Below are positions 1 through 8,077 of a DNA stretch of 31,867 bases, piece after piece. How positions within the stretch are numbered: position 1 is the first letter of the stretch; every line of letters starts with the position of its first letter. Source of the DNA: a virus. A model generated the notes under the pieces. It searched no databases, had not been told where the DNA came from, and saw only the letters and a program-made list of their open reading frames with translations. The stretch lies in IMG/VR virus record IMGVR_UViG_3300030390_002078, positions 706 to 32,572 of that record. The stretch is one strand, 5' to 3'. The translations under genes were made by a program, and so were the position numbers.

Positions 1-1292
1 ATAACTGGAGGGTTACAAAAACATGTTTACGATTAGGTAGTAGGATTATAGGTAAATGTATGATGGGCTCAACTTCAAACTCATTAGATAAAGGTGGAGA
101 AAACTTCAAACGATTATACAACGCATCAGATGTTACTAAGCGAAACAGAAACGGCCAGACAGCGTCTGGTTTATATTCTCTTTTTATCCCAATGGAGTGG
201 AACTACGAAGGATTTATTGACGAACACGGAAGTCCAGTCTTCGATAATCCAGACCATGAAGTCTTTGACCCACACGGAGAGTTAATAGATGTAGGTGTAG
301 TAGAAAACTGGCAGAATGAAGCTGATGGTTTAAGAGGTGATCAAGATGCATTAAACGAATTTTATAGACAATTTCCAAGAACTACAGAGCACGCGTTTAG
401 AGATGAAACTAAAAACAGTATATTTAACTTAGTCAAACTATACGAACAAATAGATTATAACGAAGAGCTAGGAAGAACACTAGGACTTACTCAAGGTAAT
501 TTTCAATGGGTTAATGGTGTTAAAGACTCTAAAGTTATATTTTACCCAGATAAAAAAGGTAGATTTAAAGTAAGTTGGACGCCAAAACAACAACTACAAA
601 ACAACGTTACAACTAAAAACGGTATTAAATGGCCTGGTAACGAACACATGGGTGCTTTTGGTTGTGATAGTTATGACATATCAGGAACAGTTGATGGTGT
701 AGGTTCTAAAGGTGCTTTGCACGGGTTAACAAAGTTTAGTATGGAAGATGCTCCAGCTAACAGCTTTTTTTTAGAGTACTTAGCAAGACCACAAACGGCA
801 GAGATATTCTTTGAGGACGTTTTAATGGCGTTAGTATTTTACGGGATGCCTATACTCGCAGAGAACAATAAACCTCGTCTATTGTATTATTTAAGAAGAC
901 GTGGTTACAGAGGTTACAGCATGAATAGACCTGATAAAATATGGAATAAATTATCTGTAGCAGAAAAAGAAGTAGGTGGTATACCTAATTCAAGTGAAGA
1001 TATAAAACAAGCTCATGCTGCAGCTATAGAAATGTACATACAAGGTCACGTTGGTATGAAGCAAGATGGTACGTTTGGTGATTGCTATTTTAACGAGCTA
1101 TTAAATGACTGGGCAAAGTTCGATATAAACAAAAGAACAAAGCATGATGCGTCTATTAGCTCTGGACTTGCTATAATGGCAAACAACAGACATTTATATA
1201 AACCAAATGCAACAATAAAAAAAGAAAAATTAAACATAAGTATGGCTAGATTTAATAATGATGGCTTTACTTCAAAAATAATAGAAAATTAA
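1..1292 (+). CDS. terL: Terminase large subunit, C-terminal part (5' end outside window)
   Basis: This is the DNA-packaging motor subunit: its N-terminal ATPase drives DNA through the portal and its C-terminal RNase H-like nuclease cuts the concatemer. The frame is open from base 3, ahead of the first in-frame ATG at 60, so that ATG is internal and the gene enters from upstream. The visible part starts near the end of the ATPase domain, with the terminase-like segment RIIGKCMMGST followed by NSLDKGGENFKRLY. The nuclease triad is plausibly the Asp codon at 666 (GCDSYD), the Glu codon at 861 (ILAENN) and the Asp codon at 1146 (KHDASISSGLA), which matches the D-E-D arrangement of large terminases. 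The gene ends with TAA one base before the portal ATG, as expected for a terL-portal pair. Walker motifs would lie upstream and cannot be seen. Assignment is by recalled family motifs. Confidence 0.93.
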   Translation, partial: NWRVTKTCLRLGSRIIGKCMMGSTSNSLDKGGENFKRLYNASDVTKRNRNGQTASGLYSLFIPMEWNYEGFIDEHGSPVFDNPDHEVFDPHGELIDVGVVENWQNEADGLRGDQDALNEFYRQFPRTTEHAFRDETKNSIFNLVKLYEQIDYNEELGRTLGLTQGNFQWVNGVKDSKVIFYPDKKGRFKVSWTPKQQLQNNVTTKNGIKWPGNEHMGAFGCDSYDISGTVDGVGSKGALHGLTKFSMEDAPANSFFLEYLARPQTAEIFFEDVLMALVFYGMPILAENNKPRLLYYLRRRGYRGYSMNRPDKIWNKLSVAEKEVGGIPNSSEDIKQAHAAAIEMYIQGHVGMKQDGTFGDCYFNELLNDWAKFDINKRTKHDASISSGLAIMANNRHLYKPNATIKKEKLNISMARFNNDGFTSKIIEN

Positions 1293-1293
1293 T

Positions 1294-3720
1294 ATGGCAG
1301 ATCCAATTATTAAAGATTATTTTCCTAAACAAAACGTAAACGACGAGTATAAAAACTCTGCGGAATACGGTTTGAAGGTTGGTAGAGCTATTGAAGCTGA
1401 GTGGTTTTCAAATGGTGGTATGAACAGTAAGTTTCAACAAGGTAGAGATAATTATCACAAACTAAGATCTTACGCTAGAGGAGAGCAATCAGTACAAAAA
1501 TATAAAGATGAACTGTCTATTAATGGTGATTTATCATATTTAAATCTAGACTGGAAACCAGTACCTATTATACCTAAGTTTGTTGATATAGTTGCTAATG
1601 GTATGTCAGAAAGAATGTATGACATAACTACTTATTCTCAAGACCCTTTTGGTGTAGATAAAAGAACCAAGTACATGGAAGGTATACTTGAAGATATGAA
1701 AAGTCTTGAGATGACTCAAATGGCAGCTCAACAAGGTCTTGATATTAGGTCTAGTGAAATGGAAACAGAGGAACTGCCTGCTAACGAAGAAGAGTTATCA
1801 CTACACATGCAGTTAAATTACAAGCAAGGAGTTGAAATAGCTCAAGAAGAAGCTATAAACTGTGTGCTAGATGGTAATAATTATGATTTAACACAAAAAA
1901 GATTTTATTATGATCTAGCTGTTCTTGGTATAGGAGCAACTAAAACTTGTTATAACAAATCAAAAGGAATTACAATTGACTATGTTGATCCTGCTAAAAT
2001 AGTTTATTCTTATACGGACTCTCCTTATTTTGAAGATTTATATTATGTTGGTGAGGTAAAAACATTACCTATAAACGAATTAGTAAAAGAATTTCCTGAT
2101 TTAACTGCAGAAGAATTTGAAGAGGTACAAAAAACAAAACCTTATACCGAATTAGCTTACGGCCAAAGTTATGCTACGCAAGGTAAACATGATAGTAATA
2201 AAGTTCAAGTTTTATATTTTAATTACAAAACTTACAACAACGAGGTTTACAAAGTTAAAGAAACTGGCAGCGGTGGTGTTAAGGCGATACTTAAATCAGA
2301 CAAATTTGATCCACCAAAAGAAATTACTAATCAATTTCAAAAACTATCAAAATCTATAGAGGTTTTATATGAAGGTGCTATAATACTTGGAACAGGTAAA
2401 CTACTACACTGGGGATTAGCTAAAAATATGATAAGGCCAAAAAGTGATTATACTAAAGTTAAAATGAATTATAGTATAGTAGCTCCAAGAATGTACGATG
2501 GTAAAATTGAAAGTTTAGTTAGTAGAATAACAGGTTTTGCAGACATGATACAGCTTACGCATTTAAAACTTCAGCAAGTTATGTCACGTATGGTTCCAGA
2601 TGGTATATATCTAGATGCTGATGGTTTAGCTGAGATAGATCTGGGTAATGGAACAAACTACAATCCACAAGAAGCTTTAAATATGTTTTTCCAAACAGGT
2701 AGTATTATTGGTAGATCGATGACTGCTGATGGTGATATGAACCCTGGTAAAGTTCCAATACAAGAAATACAATCAGGTAATGGTGGTGCTAAAATGCAAA
2801 GTTTGATACAAACTTACAACTACTACTTGCAAATGATAAGAGATACTACTGGGCTTAATGAAGCTAGAGATGGTAGTATGCCTGACAAAGACTCTTTAGT
2901 AGGTATACAAAAAATAGCAGCAGCAAATTCAAACGTTGCTACTAGACATATATTAGATGCTGGATTATTTTTAACGCTACAAGTTGCTGAAAACTTATCA
3001 TTAAGAGTTTCTGATGTTTTAGAATATTCACCAACTAAAGATGCTTTTATACAAAAAATTGGAGCGTTTAATGTTGCTATATTAAAAGAACTAAAAGACG
3101 TACACTTACACGATTTTGGTATATTTATAAAACTACAACCAGACGAAGAGCAAAAACAGTTGTTAGAAAACAATATACAAATGGCACTACAACAACAAAG
3201 TATAAACTTAGAAGATGCTATTGACGTTAGAGAGGTTAAAAACTTAAAACTTGCAAACCAACTTTTGAAAGTTCGTAGAAAGAAAAAACAAGAACAAGAC
3301 CAAAAAGCTCAACAACAAAATATACAAGCTCAGGCACAAGCAAATCAACAGTCGGCTGCAGCAGCAGCACAAGCTGAGGTTCAAAAATCTCAAATGTTAG
3401 CTCAAACAGAAATGCAGTTAGAAACACAAAAATCAGAACTTAGAAAACAAGAGATGATGAGTGAAGCTGATTTGAAAAAGCAATTAATGCAACTAGAGTT
3501 TCATTATAACATGCAAATAAAAGAAAAAGAGTCTAAAGGTTTAAGTGATAGAGAGTCTAGTAAAGAAAATAGAAAAGATGACAGAACTAAAATGCAAGCA
3601 TCTCAACAAAGTAAACTTATAGAACAAAGAACCGGTGGTGGTCAACCCGTAGATTTTGAATCGTCTGGAAATGACAATTTAAGTGGAAATTTTGACCTAG
3701 GACAATTTGAACCAAGCTAA
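1294..3720 (+). CDS. Portal protein
   Basis: This is a putative dodecameric portal at the unique capsid vertex, the channel for DNA packaging and ejection and the docking site for terminase. It has 808 residues, in the usual size range of large podovirus portals. Its place directly after terminase is canonical. The central segment ITGFADMIQLTHLKL and the later IRDTTGLNEARDGS resemble the stem/wing region of portals in marine and Bacteroidetes phages. Residues about 660-750 are very rich in Gln, Ala, Lys and Glu and should form a long coiled coil, as in portals with an extended C-terminal barrel. The start is the ATG in the junction TAATATG, one base after the terminase stop. No Shine-Dalgarno sequence is visible. 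Function comes from order and motif resemblance; no catalytic residue is expected. Confidence 0.9.
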   Translation: MADPIIKDYFPKQNVNDEYKNSAEYGLKVGRAIEAEWFSNGGMNSKFQQGRDNYHKLRSYARGEQSVQKYKDELSINGDLSYLNLDWKPVPIIPKFVDIVANGMSERMYDITTYSQDPFGVDKRTKYMEGILEDMKSLEMTQMAAQQGLDIRSSEMETEELPANEEELSLHMQLNYKQGVEIAQEEAINCVLDGNNYDLTQKRFYYDLAVLGIGATKTCYNKSKGITIDYVDPAKIVYSYTDSPYFEDLYYVGEVKTLPINELVKEFPDLTAEEFEEVQKTKPYTELAYGQSYATQGKHDSNKVQVLYFNYKTYNNEVYKVKETGSGGVKAILKSDKFDPPKEITNQFQKLSKSIEVLYEGAIILGTGKLLHWGLAKNMIRPKSDYTKVKMNYSIVAPRMYDGKIESLVSRITGFADMIQLTHLKLQQVMSRMVPDGIYLDADGLAEIDLGNGTNYNPQEALNMFFQTGSIIGRSMTADGDMNPGKVPIQEIQSGNGGAKMQSLIQTYNYYLQMIRDTTGLNEARDGSMPDKDSLVGIQKIAAANSNVATRHILDAGLFLTLQVAENLSLRVSDVLEYSPTKDAFIQKIGAFNVAILKELKDVHLHDFGIFIKLQPDEEQKQLLENNIQMALQQQSINLEDAIDVREVKNLKLANQLLKVRRKKKQEQDQKAQQQNIQAQAQANQQSAAAAAQAEVQKSQMLAQTEMQLETQKSELRKQEMMSEADLKKQLMQLEFHYNMQIKEKESKGLSDRESSKENRKDDRTKMQASQQSKLIEQRTGGGQPVDFESSGNDNLSGNFDLGQFEPS

Positions 3721-3748
3721 ACACAATTATTAATTATTATATTATATT

Positions 3749-4927
3749 ATGGAAGAAAACAAAGACATACCTCAAGACACAGGTAAATTAAAAATTAAAA
3801 AATTACCTAAATACAATTTACAAGATGAAGACATAAAAGTCGATCTTAACAAACCAGCTGAAGAACCAGTACAAGAACCAAAGCAAGATGAAATTAAAGA
3901 AGATAACCCTATCGACGAGGGAGTGGTTACAGAGCTTAGTAATGCCGACACCACAGAAAAACAAGAAGAAGTACAACCGGAAGTTGAAGCACAAGAAACT
4001 CCAACACTAGAAGAGGTTGTAGTAAGTGAAACTACAGAGAAAAAAGTAGAGGAAGTTAAAGAAGAAGTTAAAGAAGCAATAAAAGTTGCTGAAGAAACTG
4101 GAAAACCTTTACCTGAAAATGTAGAAAAGCTTATTGATTTCATGGAAAAAACTGGTGGTGATTTAGAAGATTATGTAAAACTAAATCAAGACTACAGCAA
4201 GCTTAATGATAATATTGTTTTAAAAGAATACTACAAACAAACTAAAAGTCATTTAAGCGGTGAAGAAATAGATTTCTTAATAGATGATAGTTTTTCTTAC
4301 GATGAAGAAGAAAACACTGATAGAGAAATAAAAAGAAAAAAATTAGCGTTTAAAGAGCAAGTTGCCAACGCTAGAAGCCACATGGACGGGCTAAAGTCCT
4401 CGTATTACGACGAGATTAAAGCTGGAAGCAAGTTGACTTCTGATCAAAAAGAAGCTATTAATTTTTATGATAAATACAACAAAAATTCTGAACAAAGTGG
4501 AAAAATTCAGAAGCTGCAAAAAGAAGTGTTTGACGCAGGTACTAATAAACTGTTTAACAGCGAATTCAAAGGATTTGAATACAAGGTTGGAGAAAAAGTT
4601 TATAGGTATAATGTGAAGGATGCTGACAAAGTGAAAAACACACAAAGCGATATTAATAATTTTGTCAAGAAGTTCTTGAACGAAAAAAATGAAATGTCAG
4701 ATGCTAAAGGTTATCACAAGTCACTATTTACAGCAATGAATTCAGACGCAATTGCACAACACTTTTACGAACAAGGTAAAGTTGACGCATTGAAAGATAG
4801 TGTGAATAAAGCGAAAAACGTGGATATGAGCCCTAGACAATCTTTTGGTGAAGAGTCTAAATCTGGTTTTAAATACAAGGTGTTAGGTGATAGTTCATCG
4901 GATTTTAAAATAAAATTAAAACGATAA
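3749..4927 (+). CDS. Putative capsid scaffolding protein
   Basis: This 392-residue protein lies between portal and major capsid protein, the usual place of a scaffold that directs procapsid assembly and is then removed. Residues about 15-130 are strongly acidic, dominated by Glu, Lys, Val, Pro and Thr, and look disordered or helical. The remainder is predicted mostly helical with many charged residues. There are no Cys residues and no enzyme motifs. The chain ends in a short basic tail, FKIKLKR. Basic C-terminal ends that bind the coat protein are known in P22-type scaffolds. A similar basic stretch, LKIKKL, lies near the N-terminus. The leader is a 28-base A/T-only run apart from two C residues, without a Shine-Dalgarno motif. 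A scaffold/protease fusion is unlikely because no catalytic serine motif is seen. The assignment is mainly from context and composition. Confidence 0.72.
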   Translation: MEENKDIPQDTGKLKIKKLPKYNLQDEDIKVDLNKPAEEPVQEPKQDEIKEDNPIDEGVVTELSNADTTEKQEEVQPEVEAQETPTLEEVVVSETTEKKVEEVKEEVKEAIKVAEETGKPLPENVEKLIDFMEKTGGDLEDYVKLNQDYSKLNDNIVLKEYYKQTKSHLSGEEIDFLIDDSFSYDEEENTDREIKRKKLAFKEQVANARSHMDGLKSSYYDEIKAGSKLTSDQKEAINFYDKYNKNSEQSGKIQKLQKEVFDAGTNKLFNSEFKGFEYKVGEKVYRYNVKDADKVKNTQSDINNFVKKFLNEKNEMSDAKGYHKSLFTAMNSDAIAQHFYEQGKVDALKDSVNKAKNVDMSPRQSFGEESKSGFKYKVLGDSSSDFKIKLKR

Positions 4928-4952
4928 TTAACAATTAATACATAAATAAAAA

Positions 4953-6425
4953 ATGAGTATAAATAATTTAGCTGATCCAGTACCAGCTCCGGTAAAACAA
5001 ACGACAGGAGCTAGTTACTTAGACATGAGTACTGGATGGGCACAACAATATCTACCTGAGCTTTACGAAGCTGAAGTAGAGAGATATGGTAACAGATCGT
5101 TATCAGGATTTTTAGCAAAAGTAGGAGCTGAAGAAGCTATGCAATCAGACAAAGTTGTTTGGAGTGAGCAAGGTAGACTACATATTAATATTACAGGTGC
5201 AACTTTAGATGCTTCTGAAGATATTTTAGGTTTTGCTAATCAAAACGAAGCTGATTTGATAAGAAAGCACGACACATTACTACTGTACTGTACTGCTGAC
5301 ACAACAACTGTAGCTAACGTTGGTAAACAAATCAAAGTTTTAGTAACTGCTGTTGGTTCAGATGCTTTGGTTTCTGGTACTGATACTTTAGGAGTAACAA
5401 TAGCTCCTTACACTCAAGCTGATATGACTACTACTAACGTATTTACTGACGCTTCTGTATTTACTGTAATGGTTTATGGTTCTGAATATAAAAAAGGATC
5501 TACAGCTGATAGACACGCACTAACTCCATCTTTCAAAACTTTTGACAACAAGCCAATTATAATGAGAGACAAGTTCCAAATCGATGGATCTGACACTGCT
5601 CAAATCGGTTGGGTTGAAGTTTCTGGTGAAGAAGGACAAAATGGTTACATGTGGTACATGAAAGCTGAAGGTGATACTAGATCACGTTTCAATGATTACT
5701 TAGAAATGAGTATGATTGAAGCTCAAAAAGCTGCTTCTGGATCTGGTGCTGTTGCTACGGTAGAAGGTACTGAAGGTTTATTACAAGCAATTGAAACTAG
5801 AGGTCACATTTCTACTGATACTTTTGGTGGTACTAACGCTGAAAATTTAGCAGAATTTGATAACATCTTAGTTAAATTAGATGCTCAAGGAGCTATTGAA
5901 GAAAACATGCTTTACCTAGATAGAAATGATTCGTTGAAATTTGACGACATGCTAGCTGGTGTTTCTGTAGGATCTTCTGGTGGTACTGCTTTTGGACTAT
6001 TTGACAATTCTGCTGACATGGCACTAAACTTAGGTTTTATCGGTATGCGAAGAGGTTCTTATGACTTCTACAAGTCTGACTGGAAATACCTAAACAACGC
6101 GTCTTCTCACGGTTCTGTTGGATCATTACCTGGAGATAACAGTGGAACTGATACTTGGAAAGGTAATGCTAAATTATCTGGAGTTTTATGTCCTGCTGGT
6201 ACTTCATCTGTTTATGATGAAACTATGGGTAGAAACGTAAAAAGACCATTTATCCACGTACGTTACAGAGCTTCTCAAACTGACAATAGAAGACTAAAAA
6301 CTTGGGTTACAGGTTCAGTTGGTGGAAACATCACGTCTGACCTTGACGCAATGACAGTTAACTATTTAACAGAAAGATGTCTAGTGGTTCAAGCTGCTAA
6401 CAACTTTATGAAGTTAGTTAGATAA
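4953..6425 (+). CDS. Major capsid protein
   Basis: This is the putative main shell protein. It has 490 residues, follows portal and scaffold, and is followed by a strong terminator, as is common for the most highly expressed head gene. The N-terminus carries a helical arm (TGWAQQYLPELYEAEVERYG) and then alternating beta-rich and Gly/Ala/Thr-rich segments. The C-terminal part contains IHVRYRASQTDNRR and ends NNFMKLVR. The overall architecture is compatible with an HK97-type fold with an inserted domain, but that fold cannot be proved by eye. Codons with C in third position (ATC, TTC, AAC) seem more frequent here than in the flanking genes, which would suit very high expression; this was not counted. 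The 25-base leader is A-rich with no Shine-Dalgarno sequence. Confidence 0.87.
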   Translation: MSINNLADPVPAPVKQTTGASYLDMSTGWAQQYLPELYEAEVERYGNRSLSGFLAKVGAEEAMQSDKVVWSEQGRLHINITGATLDASEDILGFANQNEADLIRKHDTLLLYCTADTTTVANVGKQIKVLVTAVGSDALVSGTDTLGVTIAPYTQADMTTTNVFTDASVFTVMVYGSEYKKGSTADRHALTPSFKTFDNKPIIMRDKFQIDGSDTAQIGWVEVSGEEGQNGYMWYMKAEGDTRSRFNDYLEMSMIEAQKAASGSGAVATVEGTEGLLQAIETRGHISTDTFGGTNAENLAEFDNILVKLDAQGAIEENMLYLDRNDSLKFDDMLAGVSVGSSGGTAFGLFDNSADMALNLGFIGMRRGSYDFYKSDWKYLNNASSHGSVGSLPGDNSGTDTWKGNAKLSGVLCPAGTSSVYDETMGRNVKRPFIHVRYRASQTDNRRLKTWVTGSVGGNITSDLDAMTVNYLTERCLVVQAANNFMKLVR

Positions 6426-6434
6426 CAACACTTT

Positions 6435-6473
6435 AAAAGAACCGGGGCTTCGGCCTCGGTCCTTTTATTTTTA
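6435..6473 (+). terminator. Intrinsic terminator after the major capsid gene
   Basis: The left arm 6435-6448 pairs with 6453-6466 across the loop TTCG (6449-6452), closed by C-G, giving the exceptionally stable cUUCGg tetraloop. The stem has one G-U pair (6445/6456) and one A-C mismatch (6440/6461). The distal AAAA/TTTT pairs run into a T-rich tract, 6463-6473. It begins 10 bases after the capsid stop codon and should limit transcription into the next gene. Confidence 0.92.
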
Positions 6474-6495
6474 TTAACTTATATTATATATTATT

Positions 6496-7275
6496 ATGAA
6501 AACACAAGAAGAAGTAAAAGTAGTAAAACAGCCTTTTGACGTTAAACCTAACGTTATTGGCAATCAATTAATAGATAAAACATATTTATTAGCTAATGGA
6601 GCATCTCCTATATCGCAAACTATAAAAACTAAAAAAATATTTTGGTTTGATGAAAAAAGAGGTTTGAGAAGAGAAATTAAATACTGTCCAAACCAACAAA
6701 CTATTTTTGTTGACGAGATGGTAGGTCCACAAAACTTGGCTCACATAACTTTTTACGATGGAATTTTAAACGTTTCGCGTGAAAATCAAATGCTGCAAAA
6801 GTTTTTAAGTATTCACCCTGCAAATGGAAGTACTTTTGAAGAGTTTAATCCAGTTCAAATAGCTGCTGATGAAACAGCTAGCTTAGAATTAGAAATAGAA
6901 GCTTTAATGGCTGCTAAAGACTTAGATATAGACATGGCAGAAGCGGTAATGCGTGTAGAGATTGGATCTCAAGTGTCTAAGATGAGTTCTAAGGAGCTTA
7001 AAAGAGATTTACTATTATATGCTAAGCAAAATCCAGTTTTGTTTTTAGAATTAGTTAACGACGATAACGTTGTTCTTAGAAACTTTGGTATTAAAGCAAC
7101 TGAAGTAGGGATTTTAAATTTATCATCTGATCAAAGAACTTTTACTTGGGCTTCAAATAAAAGAAAACTAATGAATGTTCCGTTTGATGAACACCCGTAC
7201 TCTGCTTTAGCCGCTTGGTTTAAAACAGATGAAGGTATGGAAATATATTCAAATATAGAAAAACAATTAAGCTAG
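6496..7275 (+). CDS. Conserved phage protein of unknown function, head-tail region
   Basis: I do not recognise a defined family for this 259-residue protein, although similar sequences seem familiar from marine phage structural modules. Two regions can be seen. Residues about 15-110 are mixed beta, with KKIFWFDEKRGLRREIKY and FVDEMVGPQNLAHITFYDG, ending FLSIHPANG. Residues about 125-259 are helical, with LLLYAKQNPVLFLELVNDD and the C-terminal SALAAWFKTDEGMEIYSNI. There is no signal peptide or membrane segment. The gene has a terminator on each side (6435-6473 and 7287-7317), so its output may be set separately from both capsid and tail genes. It ends in TAG, one of only two such stops here. 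Candidate roles are a head-completion, decoration or assembly-chaperone protein, but none is shown by the sequence. Confidence 0.8.
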   Translation: MKTQEEVKVVKQPFDVKPNVIGNQLIDKTYLLANGASPISQTIKTKKIFWFDEKRGLRREIKYCPNQQTIFVDEMVGPQNLAHITFYDGILNVSRENQMLQKFLSIHPANGSTFEEFNPVQIAADETASLELEIEALMAAKDLDIDMAEAVMRVEIGSQVSKMSSKELKRDLLLYAKQNPVLFLELVNDDNVVLRNFGIKATEVGILNLSSDQRTFTWASNKRKLMNVPFDEHPYSALAAWFKTDEGMEIYSNIEKQLS

Positions 7276-7286
7276 ACCCTAATAAG

Positions 7287-7317
7287 TAGCCACTCTTTTT
7301 AGGGTGGCTATTTTTTT
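7287..7317 (+). terminator. Intrinsic terminator before the tail gene block
   Basis: TAGCCACTC (7287-7295) pairs with GGGTGGCTA (7302-7310) through seven Watson-Crick pairs, one T-G wobble and a closing C-G pair, over a six-base loop, TTTTTA. Seven T residues follow at 7311-7317. It starts 12 bases after a TAG stop. The bases 7276-7282 (ACCCTAA) can instead pair perfectly with 7299-7305 (TTAGGGT), which would break the terminator stem. Confidence 0.88.
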
Positions 7318-7324
7318 AACTTAT

Positions 7325-7350
7325 TAGTAGTATCAGTGATTATACTACTA
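7325..7350. repeat. 9-bp perfect inverted repeat in the leader of the tail gene block
   Basis: TAGTAGTAT (7325-7333) is the exact inverse of ATACTACTA (7342-7350), separated by the eight bases CAGTGATT. It lies between the terminator at 7287-7317 and the ATG at 7367. It lacks a following T tract, so it is not a second intrinsic terminator. The right arm contains TATACT (7341-7346), like a sigma-70 -10 box, but no good -35 box is seen. It could be an operator, a processing hairpin at the 5' end of the tail-block transcript, or chance in AT-rich DNA. Confidence 0.55.
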
Positions 7351-7366
7351 GTTATAAACAAACAAT

Positions 7367-8074
7367 ATGGCAATAAGCATAGACACAGTATATCAAAGAG
7401 TATTAGCAATAGCTAATAAAGAACAAAGAGGTTATATAACACCTCAAGAATTTAATCTATTTGCCAACCAAGCGCAGATGGATATATTTGAACAATATTT
7501 TTATGATATTGGTCAGTTTGATAGAAGAAATGGAAACGACACAGAGTATTCTAACATGATTAGCTTGCTAGAAGAAAAAATAAGTCCTTTTGAAAAGTTT
7601 AGAGTAAATATGTCTGCTGTGTCGGGCAACACTTTAACTCTACCTACTGATGTATATAGGCTAGGTATGGTAACTTCTGGATCTACAGAGATTGAACAAA
7701 TAAATAAAAAAGAATTAATATACATTGAAAAATCTCCATTGGCAGCACCAACCTCAACAAACCCTGTTTACATTAGATCTACAGGTACTACTATAAAAAT
7801 ATTCCCATCATCACCAACAGTAGCATACAGTGTTAGTAATGTTACTTGTAACTATGTAGCTAAGCCAGTTAATATTATTTGGGGTTACGAAACTGTAAGT
7901 GGTTCTGCTTTATATAATGTTAATGCTTCAACAAACCCACAGCTGCATGAATCAGAAGAAACTCTATTGGTTTTAAAAGTATTAGCTTTGGCTGGTATAT
8001 CTATAGAAGATCCACAGCTATATCAAATAGCTAGTCAAGAAGAAGTTAAACAAGTCAACCAAGAAAAACAATAA
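7367..8074 (+). CDS. Putative head-tail connector or tail-adaptor protein
   Basis: This 235-residue protein is first in the tail block. The N-terminus is helical and resembles, from memory, a protein found downstream of the capsid gene in marine and Bacteroidetes podoviruses: VYQRVLAIANKEQRGYITPQ, then FNLFANQAQMDIFEQYFYD. The middle (about residues 75-170) is beta-rich, with a VSGNTLTLPTDVYRLG segment. The C-terminus is helical again with HESEETLLVLKVLALAGISI and a charged tail. A helix-beta-helix pattern with a late bundle helix is compatible with an adaptor ring that sits under the portal, but a specific family cannot be fixed by eye. The next gene is in the same frame after TAA plus one codon. 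The leader AAACAAACAAT has no Shine-Dalgarno sequence. Function is inferred from position and general resemblance. Confidence 0.72.
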   Translation: MAISIDTVYQRVLAIANKEQRGYITPQEFNLFANQAQMDIFEQYFYDIGQFDRRNGNDTEYSNMISLLEEKISPFEKFRVNMSAVSGNTLTLPTDVYRLGMVTSGSTEIEQINKKELIYIEKSPLAAPTSTNPVYIRSTGTTIKIFPSSPTVAYSVSNVTCNYVAKPVNIIWGYETVSGSALYNVNASTNPQLHESEETLLVLKVLALAGISIEDPQLYQIASQEEVKQVNQEKQ

Positions 8075-8077
8075 GAT

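Noticed and set aside
60-62. ATG at 60 as the real start of terminase
   Set aside because: The frame is open for 19 codons before it and encodes terminase-like sequence, and a product starting here would lack the ATPase domain.
94-285. Short + strand frame inside terminase
   Set aside because: It overlaps the terminase frame, which has clear family motifs; no independent start signal or recognisable product.
3301-3450. Gln/Ala-rich repeats in the portal as a DNA repeat or recombination site
   Set aside because: The codons vary and the pattern is explained by a coiled-coil protein segment.
3772-4143. Minus-strand open frame opposite the scaffold gene
   Set aside because: Same cause: an antisense shadow of an acidic repeat-like stretch, giving a Ser/Thr-rich low-complexity product.
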